From positions 1 to 21,010 of the forward strand of contig JAZLKM010000023.1 of the NCBI GenBank assembly GCA_045597645.1: a stretch of 21,010 nucleotides of DNA. Direction: 5' to 3'. Of the stretch, positions 1 to 6,727 are shown piece by piece. This DNA comes from JAKSSE01 sp045597645. Its GTDB lineage: Bacteria; Bacillota; Clostridia; Lachnospirales; Lachnospiraceae. The position numbers and the translations under genes were made by a program. How positions within the stretch are numbered: position 1 is the first letter of the stretch; every line of letters starts with the position of its first letter. Below the pieces are notes generated by a model, which was not told the origin of the DNA, did not search any database, and was given only the letters and a program-made list of their open reading frames with translations.

Positions 1-31
1 CCATTCCTACGTAAACTGTGTTATGATTCAT
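1..31 (-). CDS. IS110-type transposase, N-terminal fragment (runs off the left edge)
   Basis: Only ten codons are inside the window; read on the minus strand they give MNHNTVYVGM. This is the style of N-terminus found in IS110-family transposases, where a Y-V-G-M/I-D stretch carries the first acidic residue of the RuvC-like catalytic domain; that Asp would lie just outside the window. An ATG at 31-29 is preceded by a strong Shine-Dalgarno, AGGGAGG (45-39), seven nucleotides away, and by a sigma-A-like promoter on the same strand. The start is therefore well supported; the family call rests on ten residues and general resemblance only. The element lies directly next to the TGTACA array, so it probably inserted into or beside it. 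Confidence 0.55.
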   Translation of the reverse strand, partial: MNHNTVYVGM

Positions 32-32
32 T

Positions 33-129
33 TAATGACCTCCCTTTGTATGCGGTAATCCCTGTTATTGTTGTGTTGCAACTTCATTATACAGGTAAAT
101 CCACGAAGTTTACAAAGTGGAGGTCATTA
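33..129 (-). repeat. Inverted repeat able to sequester the transposase ribosome site
   Basis: The segments 33-50 and 111-129 are reverse complements except for one extra base in the right arm (TAATGACCTCC-CTTTGTA against TAATGACCTCCACTTTGTA). The arm nearest the transposase contains its Shine-Dalgarno. A minus-strand transcript entering from outside would carry both arms and could fold with the ribosome site paired. A transcript from the internal promoter would start after the first arm and leave the site free. Insertion sequences commonly block read-through expression this way; here it is inferred from the geometry. The right arm is probably close to the end of the element, because array-like host sequence is recognisable from about 138 onwards. 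Confidence 0.6.
86..115 (-). promoter_or_regulatory. Sigma-A-like promoter for the transposase
   Basis: Read on the minus strand there is a TTGTAA -35 box (115-110), an 18-bp spacer and a perfect TATAAT -10 box (91-86). The predicted start near position 79 lies inside the loop of the surrounding inverted repeat, about 50 nt before the transposase start codon. Confidence 0.55.
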
Positions 130-131
130 CA

Positions 132-297
132 TATTGTCTAGGTCGAACCCAGAACTGAAATTGTACATAAAGCGCCGCCTAGCGCATGAAATGTACAAAT
201 TACGTCAGAGCCAGAGTAAGAATTGTACAAAAATTGCCTGTGGCCACATAAAATGTACAAACTAACCTAATCTATGAACTGGAAGTGTACAAAATGA
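132..297. repeat. TGTACA operator-like array 1 (five sites)
   Basis: Perfect TGTACA palindromes begin at 162, 192, 224, 254 and 286, so their spacing alternates 30, 32, 30, 32 bp. The composite 62-bp unit (TTGTACATAAA, a variable GC-rich centre, ATGTACAAA, then a GTCAGARCCAGA-like linker) is the same as in the larger array upstream of the next surface-protein gene. The linker that should precede the first site is recognisable from about 138, where the insertion-sequence end begins, so the array may once have continued to the left. The last site ends 86 nt before the GTG start of the surface protein. Regular helical phasing suggests a binding region for a DNA-binding protein; the protein itself is not identified. 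Confidence 0.7.
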
Positions 298-343
298 GCC
301 AAAAGTCCTATGGCAGAATGAGGATCATTAATCGATATATAGG
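293..343 (+). promoter_or_regulatory. Conserved promoter/leader block of the first surface-protein gene
   Basis: The blocks AATGAGYCAAAAGTCCTATG and ATTAATCGATATATAG occur in the same order and at nearly the same distance from the start codon in both array-controlled genes, with less conserved bases between. AT-rich GATATA/TATATA (334-341) is a plausible -10 element. No good -35 hexamer is found 17 bp upstream, which would fit activator-dependent transcription from the adjacent TGTACA sites. Confidence 0.4.
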
Positions 344-377
344 ATGAAGGTGTACTCTGGGTTTTAAGGAGGAAAAA

Positions 378-2120
378 GTGGGAGAGAGATTTTTCGTACC
401 AAAATCGCGGAAAATAGCGTCATTAGCATTGGCAGTTGCAGTGAGCATAACGACATTACTTGCTACCCCCAAAATGGAGGTGAGAGCAGCGAGCGCGAGC
501 GGAAGCTGTGGTGCGAATGTAACTTGGACTTTGTCAGACAGTGGAGTGCTTACGCTCTCTGGAACTGGAGATATGACGAATGCTACGGGAACAGGAAAAA
601 GCCAATTCTATGCATATCGCAACAGCATTAAGTCAATAGTTGTAGAGGACGGGATTACCTCTGTTGGCGATTGGGCTTTCGAGTATTGTAAGTACGTGAC
701 ATCGGTGTCGCTTCCAAGTACGCTAAAAACAATTGGTAGACAAGCTTTTGCGGACTGCTATGAACTTACTGAAGTAGACCTGCCACTTGGATTGACTTCT
801 ATTAGTTCATATGCTTTTTCTGACTGTAAGAAGCTTGCCACAATGACTGTCCCAGACAGCGTTATTGAGATGGAGTCTGGAGTGTTCTTTAGAGACTCTG
901 CTCTCGAAGAGGTGGTGCTTTCTAGAAATGTTGAGGTCCTCTCGAGAGATATGTTTGAGCTGTGCACCAGTCTTCGCAAGGTGCAGCTGCCAGCTAATTT
1001 AACCACTATAAAGGATAGAGTTTTTGCTGATTGCTACTCCCTTGAGGAGGTTGTAATTCCCAAGAAAGTTACAACTATCGAGAGAGATGTTTTCGATTAT
1101 TCGGGGATTAAGCATGTGATTTTCCGAGCGAATGTGGACACAATTCCTGCTGATATTTTCTATGGCTGCAGTAGCCTTGAAAATGTTGAAATTTATAACT
1201 CGGCAACGGAAATTGACTGTGCAGCGTTCAGGGGCTGTACGAGCCTTAAGAATATTACTATCCCGGATACGATTAATTTTGTTCAGTCAAATGCCTTTGC
1301 TGAGTGTACCTCACTTAAGAGCGTGACCATTCATGGCGATAATGCTAATCCATCAGGGATTAGAGTAAGTCCAAACAATAATTCTAACTTTGAAACTTTA
1401 GTTAATCGTGCGACCAGACAGCCACATTCCCCAGACAAGGCAAGCTGTTCTTTGTGTGAAAACGAATCAACGGCCCCGGCCCCTTCACCAATGCCAGGGC
1501 AGTCAGATAATCCATTTGCAGATGATTTTGCGCCTGCAATGATAGAGAAACAGGTAGTATATCCAAACAGTACGGTGAATCCATCTACCTTGCACTGCCA
1601 GTTTTATCATCAGAATGGAAAATCCTACTGGTACGAGAATGGCGTGCGACAGGGTACCTTGAGCGATCCGAAGGGTGTGTACGGATTTGGCACCAATCGT
1701 GGTCGCGAAATTTGTGATTTGGATACCGCAGCGTGGTACTGGTGCGATTCAGAATTCAATGGCGCCAAGGCCATAAATAAAGAGGTGTGGATGCCATATA
1801 TCTACCAGGATGAGAAGTCTTGGAGCAGTTATGAGATAAAACGTAATGCAGCTGCGTCGATAGACAGTCACGCAGATATGTCGGCGCAGCTTGGGCGAGA
1901 TATTAGTGCTCACACGGGAAAGTGGGTGCGCTACAATGCCAACGGCAAGATGTTCAAGGGCTGGTACAAGGTGACCTCGTCGGAGGCTCAGTACTATCCG
2001 GATCAGGTGGGAAATATCTATTATTATGATCCTAAAACCGGACTTATGGCGAAGGGCTATCTGGCGATAGATGGAGTTACATACCACTTCGATGAGATAA
2101 GCGGAGTGCTTCAGAGATAG
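378..2120 (+). CDS. Secreted BspA-type leucine-rich-repeat protein with C-terminal wall-binding-like module
   Basis: This 580-residue exported protein is probably a surface adhesin or binding protein. A basic, hydrophobic signal peptide covers residues 1-38, with likely cleavage after an A-x-A type site (RAAS). A cap like those of bacterial LRR_5 proteins follows (SGSCG, GTLTLSGTGDM-like), then about ten ~23-residue repeats of the type AFxxCxxLxxVxLPxxLTxI to about residue 340. A Pro/Ser-rich linker leads to the shared module at 416-580. The module here has diverged most: it reads WYWCDS where the other copies read WYWLDS, and has small insertions. The GTG start is chosen because AAGGAGG lies five nucleotides upstream and it gives the same signal peptide as the downstream paralogue. 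Ligand unknown; no enzymatic domain is seen. Confidence 0.85.
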   Translation: MGERFFVPKSRKIASLALAVAVSITTLLATPKMEVRAASASGSCGANVTWTLSDSGVLTLSGTGDMTNATGTGKSQFYAYRNSIKSIVVEDGITSVGDWAFEYCKYVTSVSLPSTLKTIGRQAFADCYELTEVDLPLGLTSISSYAFSDCKKLATMTVPDSVIEMESGVFFRDSALEEVVLSRNVEVLSRDMFELCTSLRKVQLPANLTTIKDRVFADCYSLEEVVIPKKVTTIERDVFDYSGIKHVIFRANVDTIPADIFYGCSSLENVEIYNSATEIDCAAFRGCTSLKNITIPDTINFVQSNAFAECTSLKSVTIHGDNANPSGIRVSPNNNSNFETLVNRATRQPHSPDKASCSLCENESTAPAPSPMPGQSDNPFADDFAPAMIEKQVVYPNSTVNPSTLHCQFYHQNGKSYWYENGVRQGTLSDPKGVYGFGTNRGREICDLDTAAWYWCDSEFNGAKAINKEVWMPYIYQDEKSWSSYEIKRNAAASIDSHADMSAQLGRDISAHTGKWVRYNANGKMFKGWYKVTSSEAQYYPDQVGNIYYYDPKTGLMAKGYLAIDGVTYHFDEISGVLQR

Positions 2121-2199
2121 CAGGAACGCTGTAGAAATAGCGGATATACTGTAGAGATAGTGGATATGCTGTAGAGATAGTGGATATACTGTAGAGATA
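2111..2199 (+). repeat. 20-bp tandem repeat starting at the stop codon
   Basis: Four consecutive 20-bp units start at 2111, 2131, 2151 and 2171, with a partial fifth at 2191. The consensus is GTAGAGATAGYGGATATRCT. The first unit contains the last codons and TAG stop of the surface-protein gene; later units are closer to each other than to the first. Because 20 is not a multiple of three, changes in copy number after the stop do not affect the protein. Confidence 0.8.
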
Positions 2200-2217
2200 A
2201 AACATAAGAATGATTCC

Positions 2218-2250
2218 TGGAGCGGTTCGTATGAACCGCTCCACTTGTTA
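2218..2250 (+). terminator. Rho-independent terminator-like hairpin
   Basis: A perfect stem (GGAGCGGTTC and GAACCGCTCC, plus an outer T-A pair) encloses the four-base loop GTAT and is followed by CTTGTTATT. The stem is strong but the T-run is interrupted, so termination may be incomplete. It lies about 100 nt after the stop codon, beyond the tandem repeats. Confidence 0.65.
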
Positions 2251-2346
2251 TTCTGGAGTCATCAGAGGTAGTCGAGTAAGAGAATGCTCGCCTTTTGCAC
2301 ATTATTTTCTAGGAAATGTAAAAACATGTAAGTCTCATAATTGAAA

Positions 2347-2694
2347 TTGTACATAAGGTGTTGCCTTTTGCGATAAATGTACAAAACACGTCAGAACTAG
2401 AAGCAAAATTGTACATAAAGTGTCTCCAGATGCGTTGCATGTACAAACCACATTAGTATCAGACCTAAAATTGTACATAAATCGCCGGCCGTGGCGCCGA
2501 ATATACAAAACACGTCAGAACCAGAGCAGGAATTGTACATAAATCGCTGGCCGGGGCGCCGAATGTACAAAACATGCCAGAACTAGAGCAGGAATTGTAC
2601 ATAAATCGCCAGTCGGGGCGCCGAATGTACAAAACATGTCAGAACTAGAGCAGGAATTGTACATAAATCGCCGGCGACCGCATAAAATGTACAA
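2347..2694. repeat. TGTACA operator-like array 2: six exact 62-bp units
   Basis: Units start at 2347, 2409, 2471, 2533, 2595 and 2657, an exact 62-bp period with no length variation. Each contains two TGTACA palindromes 30 bp apart, with 32 bp to the next unit: 2348/2378, 2410/2440, 2472/2502 (second reads TATACA), 2534/2564, 2596/2626 and 2658/2688. The four 3' units are nearly identical, with centre TCGCCGGCCGGGGCGCCGAA-like; the first two differ in the centre but keep every TGTACA. A thirteenth, decayed site follows at about 2719. This is the main content of the 690-base gene-free stretch after 2120. It resembles a cooperative operator array; replication iterons are a less likely alternative, as no rep gene is nearby. 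Confidence 0.8.
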
Positions 2695-2724
2695 ACTAGT
2701 CGGCTCCAGAATTGGAATTGAAAA

Positions 2725-2775
2725 ATGAGTCAAAAGTCCTATGTCGCGTGAGAATACATTAATCGATATATAGTA
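2725..2775 (+). promoter_or_regulatory. Conserved promoter/leader block of the second surface-protein gene
   Basis: This block matches the one upstream of the first surface-protein gene: AATGAGTCAAAAGTCCTATG, a less conserved spacer, then ATTAATCGATATATAG. The neighbouring TGTACA copy has lost three bases and reads TTGAAAAATGAG, while its flanks are intact. A -10-like GATATA/TATATA lies about 40 nt upstream of the start codon; a recognisable -35 box is absent. Confidence 0.4.
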
Positions 2776-2809
2776 TGGAACTGTATTTTGGACACCAAGG
2801 AGGAGCACT

Positions 2810-5473
2810 TTGAAAAAGAAGGACTTTGTACCAAAACCGCGGAAAATAGCATCGTTAGCATTAGCAGTTGCAGTGAGTATCACGACACTACTGGCCACAC
2901 CCAAAATGGAGGTGAGAGCTGCAAGTACATTGGTAGACACTTATGCAGCATCATCAACTACGACAATGGAACTCTATGACACTGACGGCGACAGCGTGGG
3001 AGATCACATTATTGTAAAAGGAACTGGTGATTGTGACGATACAGCCATGAAAAACATCCCAACAAGCTACAAGCGTGCGAGAACGGTTGAGGTGGCTGAG
3101 GGAGTCACTACTCTATCTAGAAATTCACAGTATGCTAACTGGGGGGTGTTCATATATTTTGGATTTAGCAGTGTCAAGCTTCCGAGCACATTGAAAAGTA
3201 TTGGAAGAGGCTCTTTCTATTCATGCACTAACCTTACGACGATAAATATACCAGACAGTGTAGGCGCGATAGGCGACTATGCATTCTATGGATGTGACTC
3301 GCTCAATTCACTTACCATTCCTGAAGCGTGCGACGTATATGGACAAAGCGTTGGATTTAAGAGTAGGGGTAAAAACTCTGATTTTCTAATCATATCTGAG
3401 CCGGATTCACCGGCACATAAGTATGCTATAGAAAAAGGACTTAAGTTCCAACCGATCTGCGACCACAGCTGGAGCACATCAGGAAGTGATGCCAGCGGCA
3501 ACCGCATTGGATTAAAGACCCAGACCTGCACAAAGTGTGGCAGGAGCAGGAAGAAGGCAGTCTCTGTATCATCGAACCCGGCGGTGACAAAGTCTGTTGC
3601 AGTAAGAAGGGTGAATATTGATTCGGCAGCATATACAGACCATAATGCAGCGGCCGGATATGCCCCGACAAGCCCTAAAATGGCATCGTTTTGGGACGCA
3701 AGAGGAGCTTACAACGTGGCATCATATGCAGGGAGCACACTCAAGATTCAAAGGTATGATGCTAATCTCAATCCCATTTCCAACATTCAGATACCAAATA
3801 GCCACTCTCTATTTGGTAATGTGACAATTGATAATGATTGTAATTACTACGTCCTCTGGGGACAGGAAGATACAAATGAGAGCGACATATATGTTCTCTT
3901 CGTAAGCAAATATGATTACAATGGTAAATTCCTTGGTGAGTGCAAGATGAAGGCGTCTGAGACACCGAGCAGTGGTGGCAGCGAGACCAAGCTCCCGTTT
4001 AGATCTGCTGATGTAAGAATGGCCATTAATAATGGAGTACTGACATGTCATTTTTCAAAGCAGAGATATGACGGACACCAGACCAACTATGTTATATGGG
4101 TTAGGACGTCTGATATGTCCAGAATAAATGTGTCAGGCGTGCCATATACAAGTCACAGCTTTTATGATGGAGTAATTCCGACCAGTGACGGAGGGTTCCT
4201 CTATGCTAATCAGGGCGATGCATATTATAGAGGCTATAACATTACAAAAATGTCGCCACAACTGACTCAGGAGTATAGCAAGTACACCTTTCACTTCCGA
4301 GAGGGTTCGAATAGAGACTATGGATACAACGAGACCTATGCTCAGCTTGGAGGCTTGGCGGAGACTGCTAACGCATACATTTTATGCGCATCATCGGAAA
4401 AGACTTTATCACTTTCGCCAGCGCCTACAAATTCATATTTTTGCGGCCATAGCGAGTCGAGAAACTTATTTATTCAGATTATGAAAAAGTCAGCGGGCGC
4501 CGCAAGTGAAGGTAGCTACTATGTGGGTGGAGACACAAGAAGCTGTGTAGGCGCACATGATTACAACGCAGAGGCATCATACAGACTAGATGGCGATGAG
4601 GTTGACTACGGTGTCATTTGGCTTACTGCACTTCCTAATGATAAGTATGTAGCTAATCCGAAAATAGTACCGATTGATAACAAGAAATTTGCTATTTTGT
4701 GGGAAGAACTCAAATATGAAACTGTTTCCGGTACCACATATATGCAGATACTGACCGAGGATGGCGAGGTGGTTAAGGAAAAAATAGCCATCAACGGCGC
4801 GGAACTGTGCAATGATACACAGCCGGAGTATCGCAATGGAAAAATTTACTGGGCAGTGGCAAATAATGACAGTATGAAGGCAATTTTCGTAGCAGACATT
4901 AATGCTGAGGAAGCTGCGGTTGAGCCTGACTCAAACGTAGACCCTAGCACACTTCACTGCAAGTGGTACGTTCAGGGTGGAAAATCATACTGGTATGAGA
5001 ATGGAGTACGCCAGGGTACATACAATGATCCGAATGGTGTAGTGGGTGATGGCACTATCCGCGGACGCGAGATTTGTGATATGGAATCCGCAGGCTGGTA
5101 CTGGCTTGATTCCGTGTATGACGGCGCAAAGGCAATAAACAAAGAGGTGTGGATGCCGTACATCTACCAGCAGGAGGCTAGATGGGATGATGCAGAGATA
5201 CGTCAGAATGCTAATGCCAGCGACCCGGGCATGATAGAGCAGGTGTACAGAGATATCAAGGCTCGTACCGGAAAATGGGTACGCTATGACGAAAACGGTG
5301 CTATGTACAAGGGCTGGTATACTGTTGAGGGACAGCAGGCGACAATCTATCCAGATCAGGCTGGCAACACATATTATTACGATAACAAGACCGGTCTTAT
5401 GGCGAAGGGCGATACCATGATTGACGGTATATGGTATCACTTTGATGAGACTACAGGTGTGCTGGCGAGGTAG
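2810..5473 (+). CDS. Large secreted surface protein: short LRR, Cys/His motif, propeller-like region, shared C-terminal module
   Basis: This 887-residue exported protein has a signal peptide (1-38) that, from Phe6 to Ser39, differs from that of the preceding paralogue at only one residue. Residues about 85-180 hold a few LRR_5-type repeats (LPSTLKSIG, AFYGCDSLNSLTIP). A small Cys/His motif follows: Cys217, His219, Cys240 and Cys243, the last pair as CTKCG, possibly a metal-binding or disulfide knuckle. Residues about 280-715 contain repeated beta-rich, Trp/Tyr-rich segments that look like a beta-propeller, without recognised catalytic residues. The shared module occupies 726-887. The TTG start is supported by AAGGAGG six nucleotides upstream and by agreement with the paralogue. 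Function is unknown; surface binding is inferred. It forms its own transcription unit, from array 2 to the terminator just after it. Confidence 0.82.
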   Translation: MKKKDFVPKPRKIASLALAVAVSITTLLATPKMEVRAASTLVDTYAASSTTTMELYDTDGDSVGDHIIVKGTGDCDDTAMKNIPTSYKRARTVEVAEGVTTLSRNSQYANWGVFIYFGFSSVKLPSTLKSIGRGSFYSCTNLTTINIPDSVGAIGDYAFYGCDSLNSLTIPEACDVYGQSVGFKSRGKNSDFLIISEPDSPAHKYAIEKGLKFQPICDHSWSTSGSDASGNRIGLKTQTCTKCGRSRKKAVSVSSNPAVTKSVAVRRVNIDSAAYTDHNAAAGYAPTSPKMASFWDARGAYNVASYAGSTLKIQRYDANLNPISNIQIPNSHSLFGNVTIDNDCNYYVLWGQEDTNESDIYVLFVSKYDYNGKFLGECKMKASETPSSGGSETKLPFRSADVRMAINNGVLTCHFSKQRYDGHQTNYVIWVRTSDMSRINVSGVPYTSHSFYDGVIPTSDGGFLYANQGDAYYRGYNITKMSPQLTQEYSKYTFHFREGSNRDYGYNETYAQLGGLAETANAYILCASSEKTLSLSPAPTNSYFCGHSESRNLFIQIMKKSAGAASEGSYYVGGDTRSCVGAHDYNAEASYRLDGDEVDYGVIWLTALPNDKYVANPKIVPIDNKKFAILWEELKYETVSGTTYMQILTEDGEVVKEKIAINGAELCNDTQPEYRNGKIYWAVANNDSMKAIFVADINAEEAAVEPDSNVDPSTLHCKWYVQGGKSYWYENGVRQGTYNDPNGVVGDGTIRGREICDMESAGWYWLDSVYDGAKAINKEVWMPYIYQQEARWDDAEIRQNANASDPGMIEQVYRDIKARTGKWVRYDENGAMYKGWYTVEGQQATIYPDQAGNTYYYDNKTGLMAKGDTMIDGIWYHFDETTGVLAR

Positions 5474-5489
5474 AGTAGCTAAGATTTGT

Positions 5490-5517
5490 GGCGAGCAAGC
5501 GATTGCTCGCCATTTTT
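5490..5517 (+). terminator. Rho-independent terminator
   Basis: A nine-base-pair stem, GGCGAGCAA and TTGCTCGCC, encloses the tetraloop GCGA and is followed by ATTTTTG. It lies 17 nt after the stop codon and should end the transcript of the large surface protein. Confidence 0.85.
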
Positions 5518-5550
5518 GTACATAAACCGCCCAGCAAGAAGGCGATAAAT
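5516..5550. repeat. Single decayed TGTACA unit
   Basis: TTGTACATAAACCGCC, then an AAGGCG centre and GATAAATTA, follows the layout of the 62-bp units upstream of the surface-protein genes. Only the first TGTACA (5517-5522) survives; the partner expected 30 bp later reads TAAATT. It overlaps the T-tract of the terminator and lies about 145 nt before the glycosyltransferase start codon. Confidence 0.4.
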
Positions 5551-5564
5551 TACGGCCTGCAGCC

Positions 5565-5594
5565 ACAAATTAGATCCGACCGGCGGTAATTTGT
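5565..5594. repeat. Short inverted repeat upstream of the glycosyltransferase promoter
   Basis: ACAAATTA (5565-5572) and TAATTTGT (5587-5594) form an 8-bp inverted repeat around a GC-rich 14-base centre. It ends at the probable -35 region, so an operator role is possible. Nothing else supports this. Confidence 0.3.
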
Positions 5595-5623
5595 TTTCAG
5601 GTAGCCCTCGCATAGTGTATAAT
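5594..5623 (+). promoter_or_regulatory. Sigma-A-like promoter of the glycosyltransferase gene
   Basis: A perfect TATAAT (5618-5623) is preceded, 18 bp upstream, by TTTTCA. The surrounding 13 bases ATAGTGTATAATG recur exactly at the promoter before the acyltransferase gene at 10037. The -10 box is 42 nt before the start codon. Confidence 0.55.
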
Positions 5624-5665
5624 GATAAAATCTAAAAAAGTAATATGTAAGACAGGAGAAGTCAA

Positions 5666-6622
5666 TTGCAGCCCATATTATATTTGGTCGTTCCTTGCTA
5701 TAACGAGGAGGCCGTATTACCAACTACATGTACCATATTCAAGGATAAACTAGATGCACTTGTCGCCGCAGGCAGGATAGCTGATAAGTCTAAAATTCTC
5801 TTTGTGGACGATGGTTCAAAGGACGATACTTGGAAGATAATCACCGATTTATCTAAGGCGGATAAGAGATATGCTGGTGTGAGCCTCAGCCGCAACCGTG
5901 GTCATCAGAATGCGCTTCTTTGCGGACTTATGGAGGCAAAGGATAAGTGCGATGTGACCATAAGCATTGACTGCGACGGGCAGGATGATATCAATGCAGT
6001 CGATGAGATGCTCGAACGCTATGCAGAAGGGTGCGAGATAGTATACGGTGTAAGAGATGACCGAAGCACTGATACTTTTTTCAAGAGAACTACTGCGCAG
6101 GGATATTACAAACTGCTGAACAAGTGCGGCGCCAATACAGTATACAACCACGCGGACTACAGACTCCTGTCAAAAAAAGTGCTCGATGAGCTTGCCAAAT
6201 ATGAGGAAGTGAATCTGTACCTAAGGGGTATGATACCGCTTATTGGATTTAAGAGTACGAGCGTCTACTATGCTCGCAAGGAGCGAATGGCTGGAAAATC
6301 ACACTATCCCGTACGCAAGATGGTCAGACTCGCGGTGGATGGTATTACGAGCCTGTCGACAAAGCCAATACATATGGTATCCGCGTTTGGATTCTTTATA
6401 TCTATTGTCAGTTTTATCGGCGCGATATGGTCGATTGTCCGCCAACTCACAGGTCATACTGTTACTGGCTGGGCGAGTATGACATGCATTATCTGTTTTG
6501 TGGCAGGCGTGCAGATGATTTCAATCGGAATGTTAGGTGAGTATATTGGAAAAATATACCTAGAGGTAAAGCATAGACCGAGATATATAGTAAGCGAACG
6601 TACAGACGATAGCGGAGAATAA
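5666..6622 (+). CDS. Polyprenyl-phosphate glycosyltransferase, GtrB/CsbB type
   Basis: This 318-residue GT2-fold enzyme is expected to move a sugar from a nucleotide donor to undecaprenyl phosphate at the inner face of the membrane, giving a donor for extracellular glycosylation. Visible family features are the N-terminal PCYNEE, the VDDGSKDDTW segment (47-56), an Asp-rich metal site reading DCDGQDD (102-108) where DADLQDP is usual, the basic R-K-E-R...GKSHYP segment (204-215), two membrane helices (about 234-258 and 268-295) and the closing GEYIGKIYLE...HRPRY signature. Length fits the family. The TTG start follows AGGAGAA by five nucleotides. Partner GT-C enzymes of this family include YfhO-type proteins, and one is encoded downstream in the window. 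The sugar cannot be predicted. Confidence 0.88.
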   Translation: MQPILYLVVPCYNEEAVLPTTCTIFKDKLDALVAAGRIADKSKILFVDDGSKDDTWKIITDLSKADKRYAGVSLSRNRGHQNALLCGLMEAKDKCDVTISIDCDGQDDINAVDEMLERYAEGCEIVYGVRDDRSTDTFFKRTTAQGYYKLLNKCGANTVYNHADYRLLSKKVLDELAKYEEVNLYLRGMIPLIGFKSTSVYYARKERMAGKSHYPVRKMVRLAVDGITSLSTKPIHMVSAFGFFISIVSFIGAIWSIVRQLTGHTVTGWASMTCIICFVAGVQMISIGMLGEYIGKIYLEVKHRPRYIVSERTDDSGE

Positions 6623-6701
6623 CCCGGCGCAGAAGCAGAAAAACGCCCCGATACTAAGAAAAATCTGACGACAAGTAAAAATAAGCCAATAGTACTATAA
6701 G

Positions 6702-6727
6702 CAAATATCATGCGTTTCTCCGATACA
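6702..6727 (+). promoter_or_regulatory. Candidate SigD-like promoter
   Basis: CAAA, 14 bases, then CCGATACA resembles the flagellar/autolysin sigma-D consensus (TAAA, 14-16 bases, CCGATAT). It would start transcription about 45 nt before the module-protein gene. Two positions deviate from consensus and no flagellar gene is present, so this is tentative. The gene might instead be read from the glycosyltransferase promoter, as no terminator is seen between the two genes. Confidence 0.25.

Noticed and set aside
32..140. IS110 bridge RNA in the non-coding end upstream of the transposase
   Set aside because: Only about 100 bases separate the start codon from the apparent element end, which seems too short, and the visible structure is explained by the ribosome-site hairpin. 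The guide RNA could lie at the other end, outside the window.
68..265. Plus-strand open frame of 65 codons at the left end
   Set aside because: It spans the insertion-sequence end and the TGTACA array, has no ribosome site and resembles nothing.
293..343. Sigma-D (flagellar) promoter, suggested by TCGATATA
   Set aside because: No TAAA-like -35 lies 14-16 bp upstream in either copy of the block.
2347..2694. CRISPR array, suggested by regular spacing of short repeats
   Set aside because: The whole 62-bp unit is conserved, including the would-be spacers; the 30/32 alternation and palindromic TGTACA fit operators better, and no cas gene is present.
2347..2694. Replication iterons of a plasmid or phage
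   Set aside because: No replication initiator, partition gene or DnaA-box cluster is visible, and the array has the same position relative to two paralogous genes.
2515..2940. Minus-strand open frame of 141 codons across array 2
   Set aside because: Its repetitive protein is simply the translated 62-bp repeat, it runs antisense into the signal peptide of the real gene, and it has no ribosome site.
4985..5566. Long minus-strand open frame opposite the C-terminal module, with similar ones at 1749-2087, 8065-8286, 15570-15878 and 19597-19923
   Set aside because: They recur because the module coding sequence recurs; the plus-strand frames carry signal peptides, ribosome sites and selection against amino-acid change.
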